From assembly GCA_017577485.1 (NCBI GenBank), contig PKRI01000020.1, positions 1 to 35,164 of the forward strand: a DNA stretch of 35,164 nucleotides, written 5' to 3'. This document shows positions 23,055 through 30,689 of the stretch, piece after piece. The position numbers and the translations under genes are program-made. Below the pieces are notes generated by a model, which did no database searches, was not told the origin of the DNA, and was given only the letters and a program-made list of their open reading frames with translations. The stretch is from Bacillota bacterium. GTDB lineage: Bacteria > Bacillota > Sulfobacillia > Thermaerobacterales > RSA17. Each line of letters starts with the position of its first letter. The first letter of the stretch is position 1.

Positions 23055-23531
23055 GTGATCGTCGAAGTGGTCGTCGAGATCCCCAAGTACAGCCACAACA
23101 AGTACGAGTACGACCCCCAGCGGGGGATGTTCCGGCTGGACCGGCCCCTGTACTCGCCGGTCCACTACCCGGGTGACTACGGGTTCATCCCCGACACCCT
23201 GGCCGAGGACGGCGACCCGCTGGACGTGCTGATCATCACCGACCACCCCACGTTCCCCGGATGCCTGGTGGAGGCCCGGGTCATCGGCGCGCTGGTCATG
23301 CGCGACGAGAAGGGCGAGGACACCAAGATCCTGGCGGTGGTCCACAACGATCCCCGGACCCGCCAGATCCACGACCTGGCCGACGTGCCCGAGCACGTGC
23401 GGCGGGAGATCGAGTACTTCTTCGCCATCTACAAGGACCTGGAGGGCAAGCCCACGGCGGTGTCGGGCTGGCGCGACGCCGCCTTCGCCCGCGCCGAGGT
23501 GGAACGGGCCCGGCGCGCCGCGTCCCGCTGA
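23055..23531 (+). CDS. ppa: Inorganic pyrophosphatase, family I
   Basis: Hydrolyses pyrophosphate to phosphate in the cytoplasm, pulling biosynthetic reactions forward. The 158-residue product is slightly shorter than the usual 165-180. The family I signature DGDPLDVLII, with metal-binding aspartates, is at about residues 52-61. The active-site segments IPKYSHNKYEYD, HYPGDYGFIP and KILAVVHNDPR are all present. The start is GTG 23055, with only a weak AGGA about ten bases upstream. The intergenic region with the divergent coiled-coil gene holds TTGTATCAT, a possible -10, but no clear -35. Identity is certain. Confidence 0.95.
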   Translation: MIVEVVVEIPKYSHNKYEYDPQRGMFRLDRPLYSPVHYPGDYGFIPDTLAEDGDPLDVLIITDHPTFPGCLVEARVIGALVMRDEKGEDTKILAVVHNDPRTRQIHDLADVPEHVRREIEYFFAIYKDLEGKPTAVSGWRDAAFARAEVERARRAASR

Positions 23532-23636
23532 GCCGGCCGCGCGCTCACATCCGCGCCGTGCCCCACAGCCCGCGGTGGGTGCCGGTCCGGCCCGCCGTAC
23601 CATAAGACGGCGCCCCGGTCATAACCTTTACCGACC

Positions 23637-24983
23637 ATGGGCAGCCGTCGTGGTGTCGTCGTCCGCCGTCGAGCCTTGATCGCCGTCGTTGCGGCGCTCC
23701 TGCTGGCCCTGGGCGCCGGTGGCGTGGTCCTGGCGCGCCATCCAGCGCTGCAGGACGACCCCGTGCTGCCCGAATCGGTGGTCGTGGGGGACCTGGACCT
23801 GGGTGGGCTGCGCCTGAGCCGCGCGCTGGAGCGCCTGCAGTCGCTGCGGTCGCGGAGCGCAATGCTGGAGGTACCCGAGGTGGACCTGGCGCTGCCGGTG
23901 ACCCTCACCGCCGACGTGGACCGGGTGGCGTCGGCGCTGTCGTCCCTGGCCGTGTCCGGGAGCGGCATGCTGGACCGCCTCAGGCGCTGGCACGCGCTGC
24001 GGCACCAGGGCGCTTTCCCCCTGACCTACGCGCCGGCGGCCGAAGACCGGCAGGCCGTGCGGGACCAGGTGGAAGCCGCCCTGCCCCAGCCCACGCCCGC
24101 CCGGTTCGTCTTCCACGAGGACCGGGTCGAGATCGTGCCCGACACGCCCGGGCTGGCGGTGGCGCCGGGTGCCTGGGACGAAGCCTGGTCGGCCCTGGCG
24201 GGCGGGGCGGAACGGGTGCGCCTGGCCCTGGTGGAGGCGCGGGCCGAGCCCACCGCCGAGACCCTGGCAGCCATGCGGCTGGAGCGACGGATCGTCACCT
24301 TTGAGACCGCTTTCAACCCGGGGGAGACCAACCGAGCCGCCAACATCGCCCTGGCCGCCGGTGCCGTCGACGGCACCCTGCTGGCCCCGGGCGAGGTCTT
24401 CTCCTTCAATGAAGTGGTCGGGCCCCGGACCTTTGAGCGGGGCTACCTGGATGCGCCGGTCATCGTCAACGGCCGGTACGTGCCCGACGTGGGCGGCGGG
24501 GTCTGTCAGGTCAGTTCCACGCTCCACGTGGCCTTCCTGATGAGCGGCCTCGAGCGGGTCGCCGCGCGCAACCACAGCATCCCCATCTCCTACCTGCCCA
24601 TGGGCTGGGACGCAGCGGTGGCCGGCGACTGGCTGGACCTGCGCTACCGGAACAACACCGGCGGCCACGTGTACATCCGGATGGAGATCCCGCGCCCCGG
24701 ACGGCTGCGGGTCAGCCTGTACGGGCCGTCGGGCGTGCAGGCACGGCGCATCGAGACCGAGATCGTCGAAACCCGCGGTCCCGAAACCCGGGTGGTGACC
24801 GATCCCTCCCTGGAGGAAGGCGTCACCCGCGTGCTGCAGGCCGGCCGCCCCACCTACGTGGTCGACACCTACACCGTGGACGCCGCCGGCCGCCGCCACT
24901 ACTCCCACCGGTCCACCTACCAGGGCGAGGTGCGGGTAGTGGCTGTCGGGGCCCCGGCAGGGCCCGGGTCTGGCAACCCGTAG
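23637..24983 (+). CDS. VanW-family surface protein with G5-like C-terminus
   Basis: A 448-residue protein with a basic N-terminus and a single hydrophobic anchor (about 12-33), then a peptidoglycan-binding-like region (about 45-215), the VanW domain (about 220-345) and a C-terminal G5-like domain (about 370-440, EEGVTRVLQAGRPTY through YQGEVRVVAVG). Typical VanW motifs are FNPGETNRAANI, GEVFSFNEVVGPRT, VPDVGGGVCQVSSTL and RNNTGGHVYI. Such proteins sit outside the membrane and are linked to cell-wall handling; despite the name, vancomycin resistance is not implied. The ATG at 23637 lacks a clear ribosome site, so the start may be slightly further in. A short hairpin follows the stop. Confidence 0.9.
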   Translation: MGSRRGVVVRRRALIAVVAALLLALGAGGVVLARHPALQDDPVLPESVVVGDLDLGGLRLSRALERLQSLRSRSAMLEVPEVDLALPVTLTADVDRVASALSSLAVSGSGMLDRLRRWHALRHQGAFPLTYAPAAEDRQAVRDQVEAALPQPTPARFVFHEDRVEIVPDTPGLAVAPGAWDEAWSALAGGAERVRLALVEARAEPTAETLAAMRLERRIVTFETAFNPGETNRAANIALAAGAVDGTLLAPGEVFSFNEVVGPRTFERGYLDAPVIVNGRYVPDVGGGVCQVSSTLHVAFLMSGLERVAARNHSIPISYLPMGWDAAVAGDWLDLRYRNNTGGHVYIRMEIPRPGRLRVSLYGPSGVQARRIETEIVETRGPETRVVTDPSLEEGVTRVLQAGRPTYVVDTYTVDAAGRRHYSHRSTYQGEVRVVAVGAPAGPGSGNP

Positions 24984-24984
24984 G

Positions 24985-25001
24985 CTGCCGCCCTGCGGCA
25001 G
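24985..25001 (+). terminator. Short hairpin after the VanW gene
   Basis: CTGCCGC at 24985-24991 pairs with 24995-25001 around a three-base loop, starting two bases after the stop codon. There is no T-run. Another short stem, GGGAA/TTCCC, lies at 25025-25039. Either may contribute to 3'-end formation. Confidence 0.4.
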
Positions 25002-25076
25002 TCGGGGGTACCGTCGGGTGCCGTGGGAATAAGTTTCCCGGCGGATAACTTCCGATTCGTCCTTCCGTATGGCCGG

Positions 25077-25281
25077 CCGTGCAACCGAAGATCCCTTCGG
25101 ACCTTAACAGGCCCGGAAAGCGCCGAGCCGTGCAATATAAGGCAGCATCGCACCCTAAACCGGCATCCGACAAACTCGACCACGCCCCTTCGGGCCGTTT
25201 TAGATGCCGTTTCGCACTTGTAGTGCACGGCAAGGGCACCCGCGGCGGAGTTAAGGGTCATTCGCACCCAATATTGCACGG
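25077..25281. repeat. Palindromic four-unit repeat element, copy B
   Basis: Four 32-nt units with the same geometry as the element at 6745-6950: plus at 25077-25108 and 25128-25159, minus at 25199-25230 and 25250-25281. Each pair is 51 bp apart and the whole is symmetric about 25179. Heads are CCGTGCAACCG, CCGTGCAATAT, CCGTGCACTAC and CCGTGCAATAT; tails are CTTAA or CCTAA/TCTAA. Cores differ between units but most are self-complementary, for example CCGAAG/CTTCGG in the first and GGGT/ACCC in the fourth. It lies between convergent vanW and a truncated protease gene, whose frame runs into the last unit. Confidence 0.85.
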
Positions 25282-25673
25282 CGCGGCGACACGTTGGCGA
25301 GGTGCGGGTCGTCAACCCGCCAGGCCGTGGGGGATGCCATCGACAGACAATCCCAGTCCGCCGTCCACCTCCATCGGGTAGACCCCCGGACCGTTTCCGG
25401 CGAGAGCCCGGCGGCCCGCAGCATCCCGGCCACCGTCCCCGGGGCGTAGAGCGGTTCCACGTTGCCGGCCGCGAAGAAAGCGCCCCACATGATGGGGAAG
25501 AGGGCGAGGGATGCCGCCACCGCATACCACACGGTGCGCGCTTCCGGGCGGTAGAGGCCGATGGACCGCAGGAACCCCACGGGCGACCGGGTGCTGACCA
25601 GGTGGACGATCAGGGGGACCAGGCTGAAGACCAGGACCTGCAGCACCGAGGAGATGAGTTCTGCCGCCAGCAT
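25251..25673 (-). pseudogene. Truncated CPBP (CAAX-type) intramembrane protease gene
   Basis: The frame starts at ATG 25673 and encodes a typical N-terminus of a CPBP-family membrane protease: two helices (about 5-27 and 50-70), with GLYRPEARTVWYAV and a loop ending AAGLSPETV (to about residue 94). The family then has further helices carrying the EExxxR, FxxxH and HxxxB/N catalytic motifs. Here those are absent. After residue 94 the frame reads unrelated Trp/Arg-rich sequence and ends inside the last unit of the repeat element. About 100 or more residues, including the whole active site, are missing. It follows the ABC permease gene by 88 bases on the same strand. I read it as a decayed gene cut off by deletion or insertion. 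Confidence 0.65.
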
Positions 25674-25761
25674 GCTCCGTCGACCTCGCTGAGGTTAAGG
25701 CTGCCGGGACCCTCTGGGGCCCCTCCCGGGTATTCCAGGCGGGACGGGAAGCACCTGCGGC

Positions 25762-26544
25762 TCAATACCGCGTCAGCGTGCCGTGGACGGCGGCGCGGCG
25801 CATCAGCACCGCGGTCAGCGCCACGCCGGCGGCCAGCCAGGCGGCGCTGCACCCCAACAGCACCGCCAACGGGGTCCACGGGGGCCGGCCCGCCAGCACC
25901 TGCTGCATCCCGCCGGCGAACCAGTAGAGCGGGGAAACCGCGGCCAGCGCTTCGAGGACCGGGGGCACCCGGTCCAGCGGGATGAAGAAGCCCGAGAAGA
26001 ACAGCATGAAGAAGATCAGCACCTCGGCGAAGGACCCGGCCCGCTTGAACTCGATGCTCAGGCCGAAGATGGTGAGGGCCATCCCCAGCAGCCCCAGCAG
26101 TGCTGCCAGCGCGGCCGCCAGGCTGCTCCAGCGGGACAGGCTCTGGGCCAGGGCAGCGGCTGGAATCGGCGCCAGGGGCAGCGCCAGCAGGATGAACGCC
26201 GCGATCCAGACCGACGACAGCAGCACCTCGGCCGCCGCCGTCACGCCCAAGAAAGCCCAGATCGACAGCCTGGACGCCAGCACCTGGGGCAGCGTGCCAA
26301 GATAGGCTTCCTCGATCAGCAGGTTGGCCATCTTCCCGATCAGGTGGGCGCCGAAATACCAGAGCACGAAGCCGCTGACCCGGACCGCCGCCTCTTCCGG
26401 CGACCCGGTCGGGATCGTGAACATCATGGCCAGGAAGAAGATCAACTTGATCAGCAGCCCCACGGCAAAGTCCCACCGGTAGTACCGGTACTCGGCCCAT
26501 TTCTTGATCAGCGCCGCACGGAAGGCGAAGACCAGGGCCCTCAT
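25762..26544 (-). CDS. ABC-2 type permease
   Basis: Membrane subunit of an ABC transporter, 260 residues, with about six helices. The N-terminal cytoplasmic stretch has RAALIKKWAEYRYYRWDFAVG, and the last third includes FFMLFFSGFFIPLDRVPPVLEALAAVSPLYWFAGGM, matching the ABC-2 family pattern (a long re-entrant FSG-F-P segment followed by SP-YW). ATG 26544 overlaps the stop of the ATPase gene by four bases (ATGA). It forms a three-gene cassette with the ATPase and an upstream lipoprotein. The exported substrate is not indicated by the sequence. Confidence 0.88.
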   Translation of the reverse strand: MRALVFAFRAALIKKWAEYRYYRWDFAVGLLIKLIFFLAMMFTIPTGSPEEAAVRVSGFVLWYFGAHLIGKMANLLIEEAYLGTLPQVLASRLSIWAFLGVTAAAEVLLSSVWIAAFILLALPLAPIPAAALAQSLSRWSSLAAALAALLGLLGMALTIFGLSIEFKRAGSFAEVLIFFMLFFSGFFIPLDRVPPVLEALAAVSPLYWFAGGMQQVLAGRPPWTPLAVLLGCSAAWLAAGVALTAVLMRRAAVHGTLTRY

Positions 26545-27326
26545 GACTCCGCCCCGCTCCCGCCGATGATGCGCCGGTAGGCCGCCTCCAGGCCCCCGGC
26601 GCCCGCGCCCGCACCGGCACTGCCGTCCGCGGCGGCGCCGGCTGCCGCCGCCAGGTCCTCCCTGGTCCCTTCCCACACGATGCTTCCCCCGCGGATGAAG
26701 GCATACCGGTCTGCCAGTTCCTCCGCCAGCGCCGCGTCGTGGGTGGTCAGCAGGACGGCCTTGTCCTGCTCGACCACCATCTGCCGGACCCACTGGATCA
26801 TCCGCCGCCGGGAGGCGATGTCCAGGCCCAGCGTGGGCTCGTCCAGCACCAGCACCGGCGGGTCCTTGATCATGGCCAGGATCAGGGCGGTCTTCTGCCG
26901 CATGCCGCGGCTGAGGTTGAAACCGACCTCGCCCGCCTTGTGGTCCAGGTCGAAACGGGGAAGCCACTGCGCCAGCAGGCTGCCGGCCGCCTTGGGCGAG
27001 ATCCCGTTCAAGGCGGCAAAGTATTGGATGTTTTCGCGCACCGTCAGGTAGCCGTAGATGTTGTGAACTTCCTCGAAGACGACGCCGATCACGTCCCGGG
27101 CCCGCTGCGGCCGCGCCAGCAGGTCCTCGTCGTTCCACAGCACCTGGCCCGCGTCGGGCCTGACGAGGCCCAGCAGGCAGTTGACCAGGGTGGTCTTGCC
27201 GGCGCCGTTGGGCCCCAGCAGGGCCGTGAGGCTCCCGCACCGGATGGTCAGGCTGACGTCGCCGAGGGCCCGGGTCCCGCCGGGATAGGTCTTGCTGAGT
27301 CGCACGATGCGAAGAGTTCCGGTCAC
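26541..27326 (-). CDS. ABC transporter ATP-binding protein
   Basis: Cytoplasmic ATPase of the ABC-2 transporter, 261 residues. Walker A is GPNGAGKTT (about residues 38-46), the Q-loop region is VIGVVFEEVHNIYGYLTV (Glu where Gln is usual), the signature is LSRGMRQK, Walker B is VLVLDEPTLGLD, and the switch His is in TTHD. The C-terminus is a Gly/Ala-rich linker then LEAAYRRIIG. GTG 27326 is the start because GGGAGGGGAG precedes it and it overlaps the lipoprotein stop by four bases (GTGA). The LSRGM signature and VFEE in place of VFQ are typical of the drug/bacteriocin ABC-2 ATPase group. Confidence 0.9.
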   Translation of the reverse strand: MTGTLRIVRLSKTYPGGTRALGDVSLTIRCGSLTALLGPNGAGKTTLVNCLLGLVRPDAGQVLWNDEDLLARPQRARDVIGVVFEEVHNIYGYLTVRENIQYFAALNGISPKAAGSLLAQWLPRFDLDHKAGEVGFNLSRGMRQKTALILAMIKDPPVLVLDEPTLGLDIASRRRMIQWVRQMVVEQDKAVLLTTHDAALAEELADRYAFIRGGSIVWEGTREDLAAAAGAAADGSAGAGAGAGGLEAAYRRIIGGSGAES

Positions 27327-28738
27327 GGCTCCCCTCCCTGCGCCTGCAGCCAGTAGAACTTCCCCTGGTGCCAGCCCAGGGGCTGCACAGGGCCCAGTTC
27401 CAGCCACTCACCTGAAGCCACCCGCCAGGCCACCAGCAGGGTAACGTGAGGGTCCGCGGCGTCGCCCGTGTGGAACACCATCCACTCACCCCACAGGCTG
27501 TGGACCCTGGGTGTGGGGACGCGGCGCTCCAGTTCACCCGGCAGCGTGACGTCCACGAGACCGGTCCCCGGCCGCCATACCTGCCACCGGGCCGGCGCGG
27601 ATTCATCCCCGGCGGCGACCAGCAGGTACTGCCCGCCACCGAGCCCGGAGATCTGGGCGACGGGGCCAGCCAGCGTCCGCACGTCGCCGGTTTCGGGGTC
27701 GACCACGGACAGCCACCACCGGGTGTCGCCTGCTTCGGAGGTGTACCTGGTGAATGTGATCCCGTCGGGGCCCCACCACGCCTCGAGCCACGGGACGACT
27801 TCCAGGGTCCCGGCGCTGAAGAGGTCCCATCGGGACAGGACCTGACCGGCAGGGGACCTCACCGCCAGGCGCCAGCGCCAGGTCCACGGCCAGGCGTCCC
27901 CGTCGTCCAGGACCACCTCGAACAGTGCCGTCCGGCCATCGGGATGGACGGCCACGTCGGCGGCGCCGGCGGCCGCCGCCGGCTCAACGGCGCCGGTGGT
28001 GACGTCAACGACCAAATGAGCCTCGTGGGCCACCCACAACCGGTCCTGTGTTATCCACCGGGCGGTGTTGACCGCGTAGACGCCCGGGAGAGCCCTGGCC
28101 TCACTGGCTCCCGGTGTCCACGACCAGAGGGTGCGCAGCAGGTCCACGGGTCCCTGAAGGTTTCCGCCGGCGACCAGGAAGTCCCGGTCCGCCACCACCG
28201 GGCCGACGCCCTCGGCACCGGCAGGCAGGTCCAGTTGGGTCGCCCTCTCGGCGGCGGACGCAGGGACCCCGGGCTTCCAGGCCATGACCTCATACCGCCG
28301 GGTACGTTCCAGCCAGAGGGCGCGGTCGAGCCCCGCCCGCTCCAGCCCCTCAATACCGCCCAAGGCCAGTTGATGGATCCCCGGCGGCAGGTCCAGGTCG
28401 ATGCGGACCCGGTGGCCGGCCCAGTCCAGGTCGCGGATGCCAGCGCCCTGCAGCGACTGGCGGATGCGCGTTTCCAGCCGGGCCCGCTCGTCCCCGTCGG
28501 GCCGGAAGGGCAGATCGATGCCGATCGTGACCGGGTCCTGGTAGACCAGCCAGTAGTCGCCCTTCTCGGCCCAGGGGGTGGGGTTCGAGAGTTCCTGGGC
28601 CTGGAGGGACACAGCAGGGCCTTCCACGCGGTACTGCACTGCGGCCGGCAGCGCACCGCCGGCGGGCGGTGCAGCGGGACAGGCTGCCAGCACCGCTGGG
28701 GTTACCAGGACCAACCCCAGGAAGAACCAGCGCCCCAT
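27323..28738 (-). CDS. Large lipoprotein with WD/TolB-like repeats, ABC-linked
   Basis: A 471-residue predicted lipoprotein. The signal peptide ends LAAC with Cys20 in a lipobox context. The mature part is beta-rich and Trp-rich. Repeats such as DVAVHPDGRTALFEV, WWLSVVDPETGDVRTLAG and WEWLELGP-type blades suggest a propeller like TolB or WD40 domains in its second half. It would sit on the outer face of the membrane. The start is set at ATG 28738, opening directly into the signal peptide, although the ribosome site is weak; the frame is open far upstream without protein-like sequence. Its stop overlaps the ATPase start, so it is the first gene of a coupled cassette and may be the transporter's surface partner. 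Confidence 0.75.
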   Translation of the reverse strand: MGRWFFLGLVLVTPAVLAACPAAPPAGGALPAAVQYRVEGPAVSLQAQELSNPTPWAEKGDYWLVYQDPVTIGIDLPFRPDGDERARLETRIRQSLQGAGIRDLDWAGHRVRIDLDLPPGIHQLALGGIEGLERAGLDRALWLERTRRYEVMAWKPGVPASAAERATQLDLPAGAEGVGPVVADRDFLVAGGNLQGPVDLLRTLWSWTPGASEARALPGVYAVNTARWITQDRLWVAHEAHLVVDVTTGAVEPAAAAGAADVAVHPDGRTALFEVVLDDGDAWPWTWRWRLAVRSPAGQVLSRWDLFSAGTLEVVPWLEAWWGPDGITFTRYTSEAGDTRWWLSVVDPETGDVRTLAGPVAQISGLGGGQYLLVAAGDESAPARWQVWRPGTGLVDVTLPGELERRVPTPRVHSLWGEWMVFHTGDAADPHVTLLVAWRVASGEWLELGPVQPLGWHQGKFYWLQAQGGEP

Positions 28739-29170
28739 GCGGCATCCACGGAGCGCACTTCCATGGATGAATATGGCTTCCTCCCGGGTGTGAGCGCCTG
28801 GCCGCGGGGCTCTCCCGTGGGCCAGCGGCGGCAGATTCCAGCGGCTGCCGCCCGGCTGGCTCCGAGGCTTGTTCGAGCGAGTCGACGGTAGGCGTATGCT
28901 CCCCCTCCCCCCACGGTCGAGTGACCGGCCCGTGATGCGGCCGCCCGTTGCAGCCAGTGGTCCCGGGTGCATCGGGTCTCCGCTGCGAATCGAACGGTCA
29001 AGGGGTCCTGGTATGTTCACCGCGGGTGGGAGCTGACGCACGTCCGAGGACCCAGGGGACCCCACGCTCAGAGCGAATTCGTAAGTCTAACCGTTCCACG
29101 AACAGCTTGGCCCAAAGGGCGATTAGGTCTAGACTTTTATTCTTTGCGACTCGTCTACCATATTGCAAGA
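28739..29170. other. Gene-free divergent region; last part resembles a CRISPR leader
   Basis: I see no convincing gene in this stretch. The part nearest the lipoprotein gene is GC-rich without a clear promoter. Bases 29080-29170 are markedly richer in A and T than the rest of the window (for example CTTTTATTCTTTGCG) and run directly into a type I-E-like repeat, as a CRISPR leader would. GCAATAT on the minus strand near 29160 resembles the head of the palindromic repeat units, but the tail is missing. Confidence 0.4.
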
Positions 29171-29198
29171 GTCTCCCCCGCGTGCGCGGGGATCGAGT
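29171..29198 (+). CRISPR. Single type I-E-like CRISPR repeat (orphan or remnant)
   Basis: The 28-base unit beginning GTCTCCCCCGCGTGCGCGGGG and continuing ATCGAGT has the size and palindrome (CCCCGCG-TG-CGCGGGG) of type I-E repeats. An AT-richer leader-like stretch precedes it. A second partial match, GTCTGCCCCGC, starts at 29230, 59 bases on, close to the 60-61 base I-E period, and could be a degenerate end repeat around one spacer (29199-29229). No cas genes are in the window. A plain hairpin is the alternative. Confidence 0.4.
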
Positions 29199-29265
29199 TT
29201 GATGGTCGGGCGTACCGGGTCGAAGGGAAGTCTGCCCCGCTCCTCACCCAAAGCTGGGAATGGCG

Positions 29266-29730
29266 TTACGCTCCCTCTCCCCCCGCCTCCCGCCACCACC
29301 CGGCCACCTCACCCGGCAGGTGCCGCTCAATCTCGTCGCGGGTGGGCGCGTCCACGGCCTCCTTCAACACCGCGAACACCGCCCGGACCCAGCGGGAGGC
29401 GTCGTCGTCGGCGTAGACCGCCGACAGGTCCAGGCCGCCCAGGGACTGGTCGTAGCCGGCCTCCACGTCCATCACGTTGACCAGCGGGCCGATAAAGCCC
29501 TGGGCTTCCACCAGCGGGTCGCCGCCGCAGGCGTCCTCCAGCTCCACCGCCAGTTCCGCCGGCAGTCCCTGGGCCAGCCGCCCGCACAGGTGGCCCGGCA
29601 CGGACCGGGCCAGCGAGCGCAGCACCCGCCGCACCACGCCGGCCGCCTCCTCGTCGCTGCCGTGCCCCGCCACCTCCCGCACGCGGGCGTAAACTTCCGT
29701 CGCCTCCAGGACCCTTCCCCGCTCCATCAC
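29266..29730 (-). CDS. DUF2267 domain protein
   Basis: A 154-residue soluble, helical protein. The N-terminal half (EVYARVREVAGHGSDEEAAGVVRRVLRSLARSVP, then HLCGRLAQGLPAEL) matches the DUF2267 pattern: paired helices with a deeAxxxxravLxxLxxrL motif. The second half continues as a repeat of the same type (AVFAVLKEAVDAPTRDEIERHLPGEVAGWW). The function of the family is unknown. The start GTG 29730 lies seven bases after GGAGG; ATG 29727 is an alternative. The gene overlaps the korB stop, so it is translationally coupled to the 2-oxoacid:ferredoxin oxidoreductase. Confidence 0.8.
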   Translation of the reverse strand: MMERGRVLEATEVYARVREVAGHGSDEEAAGVVRRVLRSLARSVPGHLCGRLAQGLPAELAVELEDACGGDPLVEAQGFIGPLVNVMDVEAGYDQSLGGLDLSAVYADDDASRWVRAVFAVLKEAVDAPTRDEIERHLPGEVAGWWREAGGEGA

Positions 29731-30689
29731 GTGAAGGCCTCCACCATGGCGTCCCAGACCTCGCCGGGCAGGTCCCGCTCGGTCCAGCGGGCTGGCGGGC
29801 CGTGGCGCTGCAGCGCCCGGACGCCTTCCTCATAGGTGGGCCGCACGGTCCGGTACAGGATGCCGATGGGGATCCGGTCGCCCCACTGGTTGACCCGCTC
29901 CCAGGCCTGCACCGGGTCGGCCGGGTCGTACCCCGGTTCCGCGGCCGCGTCGTAAGCCCGCTGGTCGTACCACTCGTAGGTGTTCAGCTTGTTGAAGGTC
30001 ACGCAGGGCTGCATCACGTCCACCAGCGCGTAGCCGGGGTGGCGGACCGCCTCCTTCATCACCTCCACCATGTGCTGGGGCCGCCCGGCAAAAGCCCGGG
30101 CGATGAAGGTGGCGCCGGCGGCGAAGGCCAGGGCGGTGGGCAGCACCGGCCGCTCCGGCGCGCCGTCCGGCGAGGTGGTGGTGACGAAGCCCTGCTCACT
30201 GGTGGGCGAGTACTGTCCCTTGGTCAGCGCGTAGATCTGGTTGTTCTGGACGATGTGGGTCAGGTTGATGTTGCGGCGGCAGGTATGGATGAAGTGGTTG
30301 CCGCCGATGCCGTAGGCGTCGCCGTCGCCGTCCACCACCAGCACCGTCATCTCGGGGTTGGCCAGGCGGAAGCCGGTGGCCACCGCCAGCGGCCGACCGT
30401 GGATGGTCATGAAGCCGTTGGCGTGGATGTAGTCGGGCAGTTTCGAGCCGCAGCCGATGCCGCTGATGATCATGACCTGGTGGGGCGCGATGCCCAGGTC
30501 GGCCAGGGTTTTCTTGATGGCGGTGAGGATGGCGTAGTCGCCGCAGCCGGGACACCACGTGGGCCGGTGCTCGCTGTCAAAGTCTTTGGGCGTGACGCGG
30601 GCGGTTCCGCCGTTGGCCCCACCGCCGCCGGGCCTCGCGGCGCCGGGCGCACCTCCGGCCGCCCCGCCGCCCCGCGCCGTCTCAGGCAT
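29727..30689 (-). CDS. korB: 2-oxoacid:ferredoxin oxidoreductase, beta subunit
   Basis: The thiamine-diphosphate subunit of a two-subunit 2-oxoacid (probably 2-oxoglutarate) oxidoreductase that makes an acyl-CoA and reduces ferredoxin. It has 320 residues, about 30 longer than usual because of a Gly/Ala/Pro-rich N-terminal extension. Iron-sulphur cysteines are in WCPGCGDY, GIGCGSK and MQPC. The TPP motif runs from GDGDAYGIGGNHF to IVQNNQIYALTKGQ. ATG 30689 overlaps the korA stop by eight bases, and no closer start exists before the conserved region. It is cotranscribed with korA and the DUF2267 gene. Specificity for 2-oxoglutarate over pyruvate is inferred from the two-gene layout. Confidence 0.92.
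   Translation of the reverse strand: MPETARGGGAAGGAPGAARPGGGGANGGTARVTPKDFDSEHRPTWCPGCGDYAILTAIKKTLADLGIAPHQVMIISGIGCGSKLPDYIHANGFMTIHGRPLAVATGFRLANPEMTVLVVDGDGDAYGIGGNHFIHTCRRNINLTHIVQNNQIYALTKGQYSPTSEQGFVTTTSPDGAPERPVLPTALAFAAGATFIARAFAGRPQHMVEVMKEAVRHPGYALVDVMQPCVTFNKLNTYEWYDQRAYDAAAEPGYDPADPVQAWERVNQWGDRIPIGILYRTVRPTYEEGVRALQRHGPPARWTERDLPGEVWDAMVEAFT

Noticed and set aside
25021..25049. A degenerate fifth unit before element copy B (CCGTGGG to ATAAC)
   Set aside because: The head matches only five bases and the spacing is 56, not 51, bp.
24924..25320. Shared GGCGAGGTGCGGGT at the vanW 3' end and at about 25298, as a target-site duplication around the repeat element
   Set aside because: The two copies do not border the element and are separated from it by different distances. 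The match is short for such GC-rich DNA.
29150..29168. A ninth unit of the palindromic repeat (GCAATAT on the minus strand)
   Set aside because: Only eight bases of the head match and the CTTAA tail is absent at the required distance.
29171..29198. Reading the CRISPR-like repeat as the terminator of the kor-DUF2267 operon
   Set aside because: The stem is plausible, but no U-rich tail follows on the minus strand and it lies nearly 70 bases past the stop. It cannot be fully excluded.
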